Positions 56,136 to 64,000 of a stretch of DNA of 64,000 nt are shown here, piece by piece; within the stretch, counting starts at the first letter, position 1, and each line of letters opens with the position of its first letter. This DNA is from Agrobacterium fabrum str. C58. GTDB taxonomy: Bacteria > Pseudomonadota > Alphaproteobacteria > Rhizobiales > Rhizobiaceae. The position numbers and the translations under genes were made by a program. The stretch lies in assembly GCF_000092025.1 (NCBI RefSeq), contig NC_003063.2, positions 1,307,501 to 1,371,500 on the forward strand, written 5' to 3'. The notes under the pieces were generated by a model. The model did no database searches, had not been told where the DNA came from, and was given only the letters and a program-made list of their open reading frames with translations.

Positions 56136-57070
56136 CTGTTGCAACGCTTGACCCGCGCGCGCTACGCGACGCCTTCGGCGCTTTCGTAACGGGAGTAACG
56201 ATCGTGACCACGCGGGATGATGCGGGAAAGCCCGTGGGCTTCACCGCAAATTCCTTCACTTCGGTATCGCTCGATCCGCCGCTGCTGTTGATCTGCCTCG
56301 CGCGTACCTCGCGCAATTTCGCGACAATGACCGGCGCGAAAAACTTCGCCGTCAACATTTTGTCGGAAAGCCAGAAAGACCTGTCCAATACCTTCGCGCG
56401 CCCGGTGGAGGATCGTTTTGCCGCCGCCGAATGGTCGGATGCGCCGCAGGGTTCGCCCGTCTTTGCTGAAGTCGCAGCCTGGTTCGAATGCACCATGCAG
56501 GAGGTTATCGAGGCGGGTGATCATGTCATCCTGCTCGGCCGTATCGGTGCTTTCGATAATAGTGGCCTGAACGGTCTCGGTTATGCGCGCGGCGGATATT
56601 TCACGCCGATGCTGGCCGCCAAGGCGGTGTCAGCAGCGGCCGAGGGTGAAATTGTTGTCGGCGCGGTGCTGGAACGCCGTGGCGAGATTTACCTTGTTGG
56701 AGATGATGTTCTGTCGCTGCCCGGCTGTGTCGTCGCAGGCGGCGATCCGGTTGCGGCGCTGACATCGCGCCTTCAGGACCTGACGGGCCTCTCCGTCAGG
56801 ACAGGTTTTCTATACTCCGTTTACGAAAACAAGGCGGATGGCCGCCAGCATATCGTCTACCACGCACTTGCCGAGGGCGATGATGCACCGCGTCAGGGCC
56901 GCTTCCTGTCGCCCGGCGCGCTCGGCTCCGCAAAATTCGACTCCGGCGCAACGGCGGATATCGTCAATCGCTTCGCGCTGGAAAGCTCCATCGGCAATTT
57001 CGGCGTCTATGTCGGCAACGAGACCGCCGGCAAGGTTCATCCCATTTCCATGAAGGCGGTAAACCCATGA
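56132..57070 (+). CDS. Flavin reductase fused to a degenerate Nudix-like domain
   Basis: 312 residues. Residues 1-160 are a flavin-reductase-like domain (FVTGVTIVTTRD, GFTANSFTSVSLDPPLLLICL, WFECTMQEVIEAGDHVILLGRI), which supplies reduced FMN to the monooxygenase encoded next. Residues about 172-290 look like a Nudix fold. The Nudix box position (198-220) keeps its outline and the G-x-L end, but the catalytic glutamates are lost (G, L and D at the key positions), so hydrolase activity is improbable. This second part could bind a nucleotide-like flavin or an effector. Fusions of this type are uncommon. Confidence 0.85.
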   Translation: MTVATLDPRALRDAFGAFVTGVTIVTTRDDAGKPVGFTANSFTSVSLDPPLLLICLARTSRNFATMTGAKNFAVNILSESQKDLSNTFARPVEDRFAAAEWSDAPQGSPVFAEVAAWFECTMQEVIEAGDHVILLGRIGAFDNSGLNGLGYARGGYFTPMLAAKAVSAAAEGEIVVGAVLERRGEIYLVGDDVLSLPGCVVAGGDPVAALTSRLQDLTGLSVRTGFLYSVYENKADGRQHIVYHALAEGDDAPRQGRFLSPGALGSAKFDSGATADIVNRFALESSIGNFGVYVGNETAGKVHPISMKAVNP

Positions 57071-58107
57071 AATTTTCCCTCTTCGTCCACATGGAGCGGC
57101 TGGACGCCTCGCAGGATCACAAGACCCTCTACGAGGAATTCGTCACCCTTTGCGAAATCGCCGATCGCGGCGGCATGCATGCCATCTGGACCGGCGAACA
57201 TCACGGCATGGATTTCACCATTGCGCCCAACCCCTTCGTGACGATTGCCGATCTCGCGCGCCGCACGAAGACGGCACGTCTTGGTACCGGTACGGTCATC
57301 GCGCCCTTCTGGCATCCGATCAAGCTTGCCGGCGAAGCGGCGATGACCGATCTCATCTGTGATGGCCGTCTCGATATCGGCATTGCCCGTGGTGCCTATT
57401 CCTTTGAATATGAGCGGCTGCTTCCCGGCCTCGATGCCTGGGGCGCCGGCCAGCGCATGCGCGAATTGATCCCCGCCGTCAAAGGCGTGTGGGCGGGCGA
57501 TTACGCCCATGACGGCGAGTTCTTCAAATTTCCCGCCACCACGTCCGCTCCCAAACCGCTGCAACAGCCCTTTCCGCCCATCTGGGTGGCGGCGCGCGAT
57601 CCGAATTCCCACGAATTCGCCGTCGCCAATGATTGCAACGTGCAGGTGACGCCGCTGTGGCAGGGTGACGACGAGGTGGAAACCCTGATGGGCCGCTTCA
57701 ACCATGCCTGCGCCAAGAACCCGGAAAAACAGCGCCCGAAAATCATGCTGCTGCGCCATACCTATGTCGGTTCCGATGAAGCCGATATTGCGCAGGCCGC
57801 CCATGAGATGAGCGTCTATTACAACTATTTCTTCGCGTGGTTCAAAAACGAGACGCCGGTTCATCAGGGCCTCATCGAGCGCATTGCACCGGAGGATATT
57901 GCCGGAAACGCCATGCTTTCCGGCGATGTCATGCGCAAGAACAACGTCGTCGGCGATGCCGATGACGTCATTGCCCGCCTCAAGGCCTACGAGGCCATGG
58001 GTTATGACGAATATTCCTTCTGGATCGATACGGGCATGAGCTTCGAGCGCAAGAAAGCGTCGCTGGAGCGTTTCCTGTCCGACGTCATGCCGGCTTTTGC
58101 GGAGTAA
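57067..58107 (+). CDS. LLM-class flavin-dependent monooxygenase
   Basis: 346-residue TIM-barrel oxygenase of the bacterial luciferase-like family. Visible features include ADRGGMHAIWTGEHHGMDF, GTGTVIAPFWHPIKLAGEAA and the C-terminal DDVIARLKAYEAMGYDEYSF region. It uses FMNH2 from the adjacent reductase and O2 to oxygenate its substrate. The start overlaps the stop of the reductase by four bases, supporting a two-component system. Substrate unknown; LLM enzymes oxidise pyrimidines, alkanesulfonates, nitriloacetate, long alkanes and others. Confidence 0.9.
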   Translation: MKFSLFVHMERLDASQDHKTLYEEFVTLCEIADRGGMHAIWTGEHHGMDFTIAPNPFVTIADLARRTKTARLGTGTVIAPFWHPIKLAGEAAMTDLICDGRLDIGIARGAYSFEYERLLPGLDAWGAGQRMRELIPAVKGVWAGDYAHDGEFFKFPATTSAPKPLQQPFPPIWVAARDPNSHEFAVANDCNVQVTPLWQGDDEVETLMGRFNHACAKNPEKQRPKIMLLRHTYVGSDEADIAQAAHEMSVYYNYFFAWFKNETPVHQGLIERIAPEDIAGNAMLSGDVMRKNNVVGDADDVIARLKAYEAMGYDEYSFWIDTGMSFERKKASLERFLSDVMPAFAE

Positions 58108-58111
58108 GGTG

Positions 58112-59578
58112 ATGCGCCGTTTTCAGTGCTATATCGACGGACGTTTCGAGGATGGTGAGGCCAGCTTTTCCAGCCTCGATCCCGCAACCGGCCAGCCCTG
58201 GGCCGAAATGCCGGAAAGTCGCGAGGCGGATATCGGCCGTGTGGTCGAGGCCGCGCATCGGGCGCTTTACGAGGATACTGTCTGGTCGAAACTGACGGCG
58301 ACGCAGCGCGGCAAGCTCCTCTACAGGCTGGCCGATCTCGTCGCGGAAAATGCGAAGACGCTCGCTGAACTCGAAACCCGCGATACCGGCAAGATCATCC
58401 GCGAAACGTCGGCGCAGATCGCTTATGTCGCTGACTATTATCGCTATTATGCGGGCCTCGCGGACAAGATCGAAGGCGCCTACCTGCCCATCGACAAGCC
58501 GGATATGGATGTCTGGCTCCGGCGCGAACCGGTCGGCGTTGTCGCGGCGATCGTGCCGTGGAACAGTCAGCTGTTTCTTGCCGCCGTGAAGATCGGTCCG
58601 GCGCTGGCCGCCGGCTGCACTATCGTCGTCAAGGCATCGGAAGATGGGCCGGCACCGCTTCTGGAATTTGCCCGGCTGGTGCATGAGGCCGGTTTTCCTG
58701 CCGGTGTCGTCAACGTTGTTACCGGTTTCGGCGCGTCATGCGGCAACGCCCTCACCACGCATCCGAAGGTCGCCCATATCGCCTTCACCGGCGGCCCGGA
58801 AACGGCCCGACATATCGTCCGCAACTCGGCCGAAAACCTTGCCTCCACATCGCTGGAACTCGGCGGCAAATCGCCGATCCTCGTTTTTGCCGATGCCGAT
58901 CTCGAAAGTGCCGCCAACGCCCAGGTGGCAGGCATTTTTGCAGCGACCGGCCAGAGTTGCGTGGCTGGTTCGCGGCTGATCATCGAAAAAAGCGTCAAGG
59001 ACCGGTTCCTCCAGATTCTGGCGGCAAAGGCCGAGGCGATCCGCATCGGTTCGCCTTTGGATATGGCGACGGAAGTGGGGCCGCTTGCAACGGAGCGTCA
59101 GAGGAAGCACATCGTTTCGCTGGTTTCCGCCTCGGTAGATGCCGGCGCGAAGGTGGTGACGGGCGGTGAGCCTGTGGAGGGTGAAGGCTATTTTTACCGG
59201 CCGACCATTCTCGATTGTGACGGCATTCGCTCGCCTTCCTTGGAAAAGGAGTTTTTCGGCCCTGTTCTTTCGGTCGTTTCCTTCGAAACCGAAGCGGAAG
59301 CCATTTCGCTTGCCAATGACACGGTCTATGGCCTTGCGTCGGGCGTTTTCACGCAGAACCTGACACGGGCTCACCGGCTGATGAAGGCGATCCGCGCGGG
59401 CATCGTCTGGGTGAATACCTATCGCGCTGTTTCGCCGATTGCGCCCTTTGGCGGCTTCGGCCTTTCGGGCGACGGCCGTGAGGGCGGGCTTGCGGCGGCG
59501 CTCGATTACACACGCACCAAGACCATATGGCTCAGAACTTCCGACGATCCGATCCCCGATCCTTTCGTGATGCGGTGA
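58112..59578 (+). CDS. NAD(P)-dependent aldehyde dehydrogenase
   Basis: 488-residue ALDH. Catalytic Cys (GQSCVAGSR), general-base Glu (LELGGKSP), cofactor Asn region (VPWNSQLF) and the Rossmann FTGGPETA motif are intact. It would oxidise an aldehyde from the oxygenase reaction to an acid. The ATG at 58112 follows AAGGTG; the TTG five codons earlier overlaps the oxygenase gene. Four bases separate its stop from the next start codon. Confidence 0.92.
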   Translation: MRRFQCYIDGRFEDGEASFSSLDPATGQPWAEMPESREADIGRVVEAAHRALYEDTVWSKLTATQRGKLLYRLADLVAENAKTLAELETRDTGKIIRETSAQIAYVADYYRYYAGLADKIEGAYLPIDKPDMDVWLRREPVGVVAAIVPWNSQLFLAAVKIGPALAAGCTIVVKASEDGPAPLLEFARLVHEAGFPAGVVNVVTGFGASCGNALTTHPKVAHIAFTGGPETARHIVRNSAENLASTSLELGGKSPILVFADADLESAANAQVAGIFAATGQSCVAGSRLIIEKSVKDRFLQILAAKAEAIRIGSPLDMATEVGPLATERQRKHIVSLVSASVDAGAKVVTGGEPVEGEGYFYRPTILDCDGIRSPSLEKEFFGPVLSVVSFETEAEAISLANDTVYGLASGVFTQNLTRAHRLMKAIRAGIVWVNTYRAVSPIAPFGGFGLSGDGREGGLAAALDYTRTKTIWLRTSDDPIPDPFVMR

Positions 59579-59582
59579 GCCG

Positions 59583-59897
59583 ATGTTTTACGAGATCCGC
59601 ACCTACCGGCTGAAGAACGGCGCCATCCCGGCCTATCTCAAGGTCGTCGAAGACGAGGGTATCGAAATCCAGAAGAGCCATCTCGGTGAGTTAGTGGGTT
59701 ACTTCTTTTCCGAGATCGGCCCCATCAACGAGATCGTCCATATCTGGGCCTTTTCCAGCCTTGACGACCGCGCTGAACGGCGCGCGCGGCTGATGGCCGA
59801 TCCGCGCTGGTTATCGTTCCTGCCGAAAATCCGTGATCTCATCGAAGTCGCGGAAAACAAGATCATGAAGCCGGCGCGGTTTTCACCGTTGATGTGA
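59583..59897 (+). CDS. NIPSNAP-like protein
   Basis: 104-residue protein of the NIPSNAP/dimeric alpha-beta barrel type (FYEIRTYRLKNGAIPAYLKV and EIVHIWAFSSLDDRAERRARL in outline). Such proteins form small ferredoxin-like barrels; a few bacterial ones act on small molecules. It is the last gene before the second importer and lies four bases after the ALDH stop, clearly in the same operon. Function in the pathway unknown. Confidence 0.83.
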   Translation: MFYEIRTYRLKNGAIPAYLKVVEDEGIEIQKSHLGELVGYFFSEIGPINEIVHIWAFSSLDDRAERRARLMADPRWLSFLPKIRDLIEVAENKIMKPARFSPLM

Positions 59898-59953
59898 AAA
59901 GTACCGGCAAAGACGTGCATGCCAACAACAAACTCTAAATGGAGTAAGGGAAC

Positions 59954-60964
59954 ATGAGATCGAAACTGGTATTGTCGACATGCGCAGCACTTTTCGCCCT
60001 CGGCGCAGCCGCTCAGGCGAATGATCTGGTTTTTTCCAGCTGGGGGGGAACCACGCAGGACGCCCAGAAGGCGGCCTGGGCTGAGAAATTCATGGTGGAA
60101 ACCGGCATCAACGTGCTGCAGGATGGCCCGACCGACTATGGCAAGCTGAAAGCCATGGTCGAGGCAAACGGCGTGACATGGGATGTGGTCGATGTCGAAG
60201 GCGACTATGCCGCGCAGGCCGGCCCCAAGGGTCTGCTTGAAAAGCTGGATTTCAGCGTCATCGACAAAACGAAACTCGACCCTCGTTTCGTGACGGATTA
60301 TTCTGTCGGCAGCTTCTATTATTCCTTCGTCATCGGCTGCAATGTCGATTCAGTTTCTGCCTGCCCCAAGAGCTGGGCCGATCTCTTCGATACTGCTAAA
60401 TTTCCGGGCAAGCGCACCTTCTACAAGTGGTCGGCACCGGGTGTGATCGAGGCAGCACTTCTGGCCGACGGCGTTACGGCCGACAAGCTTTATCCGCTTG
60501 ATCTCGACCGTGCTTTCAAGAAGCTCGACACGATCAAATCCGATATCATCTGGTGGTCAGGCGGCGCGCAGTCGCAGCAGTTGATCGCATCCGCCGAAGC
60601 ACCCTTCGGCAGCGTCTGGAATGGCCGCATGACCGCTCTCGAGCAGAGCGGCGTCAAGGTGGAGACATCCTGGGCGCAGAATATCACTGCGGCGGATTCG
60701 CTCGTTGTCCCGAAGGGAACGAAGAACAAGGATGCGGCGATGAAGTTCATCGCCTTGGCGACGTCCGCGCAGGCGCAGGCAGATATGGCGACAGCGACGG
60801 GTTACGCCCCGGTCAATATCGAATCCGCCAAGCTGATGGATCCGAAAATTGCCAAATCCCTGCCGGACCAGCAGACGGAAAGCCAGGTCAATGCCGACAT
60901 GAACTACTGGGCGCAGCATCGCGATGAAATTGGCGAGCGCTGGTACGCCTGGCAGGCAAAATAA
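59954..60964 (+). CDS. Polyamine/putrescine-type ABC transporter substrate-binding protein
   Basis: 336-residue periplasmic binding protein of the PotD/PotF branch (family 8). Signal peptide with cleavage near AQA-ND at residue 23. The family-typical VFSSWGGTTQDAQKAAW start, WDVVDVEGDY and WSGGAQSQQLIASAEA are visible. AAGGGAA lies three bases before the ATG, 56 bases after the NIPSNAP gene. A good match to operators 1-3 was not seen in this gap. Ligand could be an amine, amino acid or related cation. Confidence 0.88.
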   Translation: MRSKLVLSTCAALFALGAAAQANDLVFSSWGGTTQDAQKAAWAEKFMVETGINVLQDGPTDYGKLKAMVEANGVTWDVVDVEGDYAAQAGPKGLLEKLDFSVIDKTKLDPRFVTDYSVGSFYYSFVIGCNVDSVSACPKSWADLFDTAKFPGKRTFYKWSAPGVIEAALLADGVTADKLYPLDLDRAFKKLDTIKSDIIWWSGGAQSQQLIASAEAPFGSVWNGRMTALEQSGVKVETSWAQNITAADSLVVPKGTKNKDAAMKFIALATSAQAQADMATATGYAPVNIESAKLMDPKIAKSLPDQQTESQVNADMNYWAQHRDEIGERWYAWQAK

Positions 60965-61023
60965 GATAACGGCGCGGGCTGCCACGGGCGCCCGCGCAAT
61001 TTTCACGTCCGGGAGGTTTGGAC

Positions 61024-61899
61024 ATGGTCTCGCTTACCGATGAAACAGTCAGACCCAGGCCGAAGGCGCGCATGCCCTTCCGGGCCGGCAATTTTGCCGC
61101 CACCCTGCCGGCATTCGCTCTCCTCATCCTGTTTTTTGTCGTTCCTGTCCTCATCCTGCTGTCGCGCAGCGTGACCGAACCCGTCTTCGGCCTTGGCAAC
61201 TATGCCGAACTCTTGGGCAGCTCCACCTATCTGAAGATTTTCTTCAATACTTTCGCGGTGTCGGCACTGGTGACGGTCGTGTCGCTGGCAATCGGTTTTC
61301 CGGTCGCCTGGGCGCTCGCCATCATGCCCTCGCGGCTTGCCTCCATCGTTTTTGCCATCCTGCTTCTGTCGATGTGGACCAATCTTCTGGCCCGCACCTA
61401 TGCCTGGATGGTGCTGTTGCAGCGAACAGGCGTGGTCAACAAGACGCTGATGGGACTTGGCATCATTGATAAGCCGCTGGCACTGGTAAACAACCTCACC
61501 GGCGTGACGATCGGCATGACCTATATCATGCTGCCTTTCATCATCATTCCGCTCTATGGCGTCATCCGCAAGATCGACCCGGCCATTCTGCAGGCAGCGT
61601 CTCTGTGCGGCGCCAGCCGTTGGCAGGCACTGACGCGCGTTCTCATTCCGCTTGCCGCGCCCGGCATGATGGCCGGTGCGCTGATGGTCTTCGTCATGTC
61701 GCTCGGTTATTTCGTCACCCCGGCGCTGCTCGGCGGCACGGCGAACATGATGCTGGCCGAACTCATCGCCCAATTCGTGCAGTCACTGGTCAACTGGGGC
61801 ATGGGCGGGGCCGCCGCCTTCGTCCTTCTGGTGGTCACGCTCGCTCTTTACGCGGTGCAGCTGAAATTCTTCGGCACAGCCGGGGCAGGGGGGCGCTGA
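61024..61899 (+). CDS. Polyamine-type ABC transporter permease (PotB-like)
   Basis: 291-residue permease with six predicted helices and the coupling loop QAASLCGASRWQALTRVLIPL. The ATG at 61024 follows GGGAGG by seven bases. The next permease starts two bases after its stop. Confidence 0.88.
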   Translation: MVSLTDETVRPRPKARMPFRAGNFAATLPAFALLILFFVVPVLILLSRSVTEPVFGLGNYAELLGSSTYLKIFFNTFAVSALVTVVSLAIGFPVAWALAIMPSRLASIVFAILLLSMWTNLLARTYAWMVLLQRTGVVNKTLMGLGIIDKPLALVNNLTGVTIGMTYIMLPFIIIPLYGVIRKIDPAILQAASLCGASRWQALTRVLIPLAAPGMMAGALMVFVMSLGYFVTPALLGGTANMMLAELIAQFVQSLVNWGMGGAAAFVLLVVTLALYAVQLKFFGTAGAGGR

Positions 61900-61900
61900 G

Positions 61901-62701
61901 ATGCTTTTGAATTACAACAGTCTCGGCCTGTGGAAATGGCTGCTCCTCCTTATCACCGTGCTGACGTCGGCATTTCTGATCCTCCCGATCGTTTTTATCG
62001 CCGCTTTGTCCTTCGGTTCGTCGCAATGGCTGATCTTTCCGCCGCCCGGCTGGACGCTGAAATGGTATGCGGATTTCTTCGCGGATCCCAGATGGCTGGA
62101 GGCCGCCTGGACCAGCCTGCGCATTGCGTTGATGGTCACGGTACTCTCCGTGCTGATCGGTCTCGTGGCTTCCTTCGGGCTGGTGCGCGGACGTTTCCTC
62201 GGGCGCGGCACGCTGCGCGCCCTGTTCATGACGCCGATGATCCTCCCCGTCGTGGTCCTTGCGGTGGCGCTTTACGCCTTTTTCCTGAAACTCGGCCTTG
62301 CCGGCACCACGACCGGCTTCGTCATCGCCCATCTCGTTGTCGCGCTGCCTTTCTCCATTCTGGCGCTGACCGGCGCGCTCGAGGGTTTCGACAAGTCGAT
62401 TGAGGATGCGGCGGTGCTATGCGGTGCGAGCCCGTTGCAGGCGAAAATCCGCATCACGCTTCCCGCCATCAGCCACGGCCTGTTTTCGGCGGCGATCTTT
62501 TCCTTCCTCACCTCCTGGGATGAGGTGGTGCTGGCGATCTTCATGGCAAGCCCGACATTGCAGACGCTGCCGGTGAAAATCTGGGCGACGCTGCGTCAGG
62601 ATCTGACGCCCGTCATCGCCGCTGCCTCCACGCTTCTCATCGCGGTGACCATCATTCTCATGCTGCTTGTTGCGGCTGTGCGAAAAGGACTGAAAACATG
62701 A
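61901..62701 (+). CDS. Polyamine-type ABC transporter permease (PotC-like)
   Basis: 266-residue permease with six predicted helices and coupling loop EDAAVLCGASPLQAKIRITLP. Its stop overlaps the ATPase start by four bases. Pairs with the PotB-like subunit to form the channel. Confidence 0.88.
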   Translation: MLLNYNSLGLWKWLLLLITVLTSAFLILPIVFIAALSFGSSQWLIFPPPGWTLKWYADFFADPRWLEAAWTSLRIALMVTVLSVLIGLVASFGLVRGRFLGRGTLRALFMTPMILPVVVLAVALYAFFLKLGLAGTTTGFVIAHLVVALPFSILALTGALEGFDKSIEDAAVLCGASPLQAKIRITLPAISHGLFSAAIFSFLTSWDEVVLAIFMASPTLQTLPVKIWATLRQDLTPVIAAASTLLIAVTIILMLLVAAVRKGLKT

Positions 62702-63780
62702 CCAAACCGCTCCTGCAAATTCGCGGAATCCGCAAGCAATACGGACCGTTGGTCGCCGTTCAGGATGTCAATCTCGACGTTCAGCCGGGCGAGTTCATGA
62801 CCTTCCTCGGTCCTTCCGGTTCCGGCAAGAGCACCACTCTTTATATCCTTGCCGGTTTCGAACAGCCGACCTCGGGGGATATCCTGCTGAACGGCGAGAG
62901 CCTGCTGTCGACTCCATCGCACAAGCGCAATATCGGCATGGTCTTCCAGCGTTACACCCTGTTTCCGCATCTGTCGGTCGGCGAAAACATCGCCTTTCCG
63001 CTGAAAGTTCGCCGCAGGAGCAAGGCGGACATCGATGCCAAGGTGAAGGAGATGCTGCGGCTCGTCCGCCTCGAAGGTTTCGAGGACAGGAAGCCCGCGC
63101 AGATGTCCGGCGGTCAGCAGCAGCGCGTGGCGCTGGCGCGTGCGCTTGCTTATGATCCGCCGGTACTTTTGATGGATGAGCCGCTGTCGGCGCTCGACAA
63201 GAAGCTGCGCGAGGAAATCCAATTCGAAATCCGTCGCATCCACCAGCAGACGGAAGTGACGATCCTTTACGTCACCCATGATCAGGAAGAAGCCTTGCGT
63301 CTTTCTGACCGGATCGCCGTGTTTTCCAAGGGGGTGATCGATCAGATCGGCACGGGGCCCGAGCTTTATGCTCATCCTACTACCCGTTTCGTGGCTGAAT
63401 TCATTGGTGACAGCGATTTCATCGCCTGCGATCTGATCGCGGCATCGGGCGGCAAGGCGACGGTGTCGCTTGGCCGGGATATCATCTTCGATCATATTCC
63501 CATGCATGGCGAGGCCGCGCCGGGCAAGAAAGCGGCACTGATGCTGCGTCCGGAACGCCTGCAGCTCAGCCGCAACAGACCGGTTGCTTCCGCCGGTTTT
63601 CAGGCCACGGTCAGCGACATCACCTTCCTTGGCAACAATGTCCATGTGGTTGCTCATACCGGTTCGGGCGAACCGCTTGCCGTGCGGCTGCCCTTTGGCC
63701 ACGAGGCGATTTCCGGTCTCAACCGGGGCGACCTCGTGCACTTGGCCTTCGACCCGGCGTCAGCCCAGGTTTTCTGTTGA
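62698..63780 (+). CDS. Polyamine-type ABC transporter ATPase (PotA-like)
   Basis: 360-residue ATPase. Walker [10 protein letters not shown], signature MSGGQQQR, Walker B LLMDEPLSALD and switch histidine VTHDQEEA are intact. C-terminal TOBE-2 domain from about residue 280. It drives the importer at 59954-62701 and is followed 12 bases later by a second aldehyde dehydrogenase. Confidence 0.93.
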   Translation: MTKPLLQIRGIRKQYGPLVAVQDVNLDVQPGEFMTFLGPSGSGKSTTLYILAGFEQPTSGDILLNGESLLSTPSHKRNIGMVFQRYTLFPHLSVGENIAFPLKVRRRSKADIDAKVKEMLRLVRLEGFEDRKPAQMSGGQQQRVALARALAYDPPVLLMDEPLSALDKKLREEIQFEIRRIHQQTEVTILYVTHDQEEALRLSDRIAVFSKGVIDQIGTGPELYAHPTTRFVAEFIGDSDFIACDLIAASGGKATVSLGRDIIFDHIPMHGEAAPGKKAALMLRPERLQLSRNRPVASAGFQATVSDITFLGNNVHVVAHTGSGEPLAVRLPFGHEAISGLNRGDLVHLAFDPASAQVFC

Positions 63781-63792
63781 AGGATCGGCTCC

Positions 63793-64000
63793 ATGCATCT
63801 GAATGACCCCACGCTTTTCTGTGAAAAAGTGCCCGTGGCCGGCCGCTGGATCGGCTGCGATGACCGCGAGACGGCGACGATCCGCAATCCCGCGACGGGG
63901 AAAATCGTCGGGCAAGTTCCCGAACTTGGCGCAACGGAAACGCAAGCGGCTATCACCGCTGCCGTGATTGCCCAGAAAGCATGGGCGCGCCGCACAGCCG
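63793..64000 (+). CDS. Aldehyde dehydrogenase, N-terminal fragment cut by the window edge (GabD-like)
   Basis: First 69 residues of an aldehyde dehydrogenase. The pattern GRWIGCDDRETATIRNPATG and VPELGATETQAAITAA are typical of the succinate-semialdehyde dehydrogenase group N-terminus. AAGGA lies eight bases before the ATG. The gene continues beyond the right edge. Adjacent to a polyamine-type importer it could act on an aldehyde derived from the imported amine. Confidence 0.8.
   Translation, partial: MHLNDPTLFCEKVPVAGRWIGCDDRETATIRNPATGKIVGQVPELGATETQAAITAAVIAQKAWARRTA

Noticed and set aside
59898..59953. Possible fourth GntR operator before the polyamine-type importer
   Set aside because: Only ATGCCA matches (in GTGCATGCCAAC); symmetry of the arms is lost.

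Overview
The window comes from an alphaproteobacterium of the Rhizobiaceae, most likely Agrobacterium. The evidence is a 23S-5S-tRNA-fMet rRNA operon end, a tetA/tetR pair that reads like the Tet(30) determinant described from A. tumefaciens C58, a short FtsZ paralogue that looks like the truncated FtsZ3 of that species, many ABC importers, and the rhizobial glx/mgs glutamate-synthase-like gene set. That identification rests on recalled family resemblance and no search was run. No phage, insertion sequence or CRISPR array was seen.

Layout. 1-3060: 3' part of the 23S rRNA, 5S rRNA, tRNA-fMet and a strong terminator. 3.3-14.2 kb: a sugar-acid catabolic locus made of a DHDPS-family lyase, an SMP-30-type lactonase and a GntR/FadR regulator on the minus strand, with a divergent dipeptide-type ABC importer, an enolase-superfamily acid-sugar dehydratase and an aldose-epimerase-like protein on the plus strand. 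14.4-22 kb: a patchy accessory stretch with a LacI-regulator remnant, TetR + DoxX-like + flavodoxin-like genes, a methyltransferase, a PEBP-family protein, an AraC regulator, a GNAT remnant and tetR-tetA with three tandem operators. 22.1-28.7 kb: a ROK regulator, a carbohydrate-type (Ugp-like) ABC importer and a glycerophosphodiester phosphodiesterase. 29.3-37.6 kb: cold-shock protein, truncated FtsZ, an orphan ketoacyl synthase, and TetR + RND efflux pump + SDR.

37.6-49.9 kb carries what looks like a full N-methylglutamate pathway for methylamine-type nitrogen. The four subunits similar to heterotetrameric sarcosine oxidase (mgdABCD-like) are on the minus strand. On the plus strand follow two regulators, three glutamate-synthase-like subunits (mgsABC/glxBCD), a glutamine-synthetase-like gamma-glutamylmethylamide synthetase and formyl-THF deformylase (purU). 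The synthetase makes gamma-glutamylmethylamide, MgsABC converts it to N-methylglutamate, the Mgd complex oxidises that and releases a C1 unit onto folate, and PurU can release formate.

49.9-64 kb is the most novel-looking part. It holds a GntR/FCD regulator, an amino-acid-type ABC importer, an iron-type alcohol dehydrogenase, a PF06684-type protein, an alpha/beta hydrolase, a flavin reductase fused to a degenerate Nudix-like domain, a luciferase-like monooxygenase, an aldehyde dehydrogenase, a NIPSNAP-like protein, a polyamine-type ABC importer and the start of a second aldehyde dehydrogenase. Three near-identical palindromes (centres about 49956, 50876 and 54641) lie before the regulator, the first importer and the oxygenase operon, and tie them into one probable regulon for oxidative breakdown of an unknown, probably nitrogen-containing, compound.
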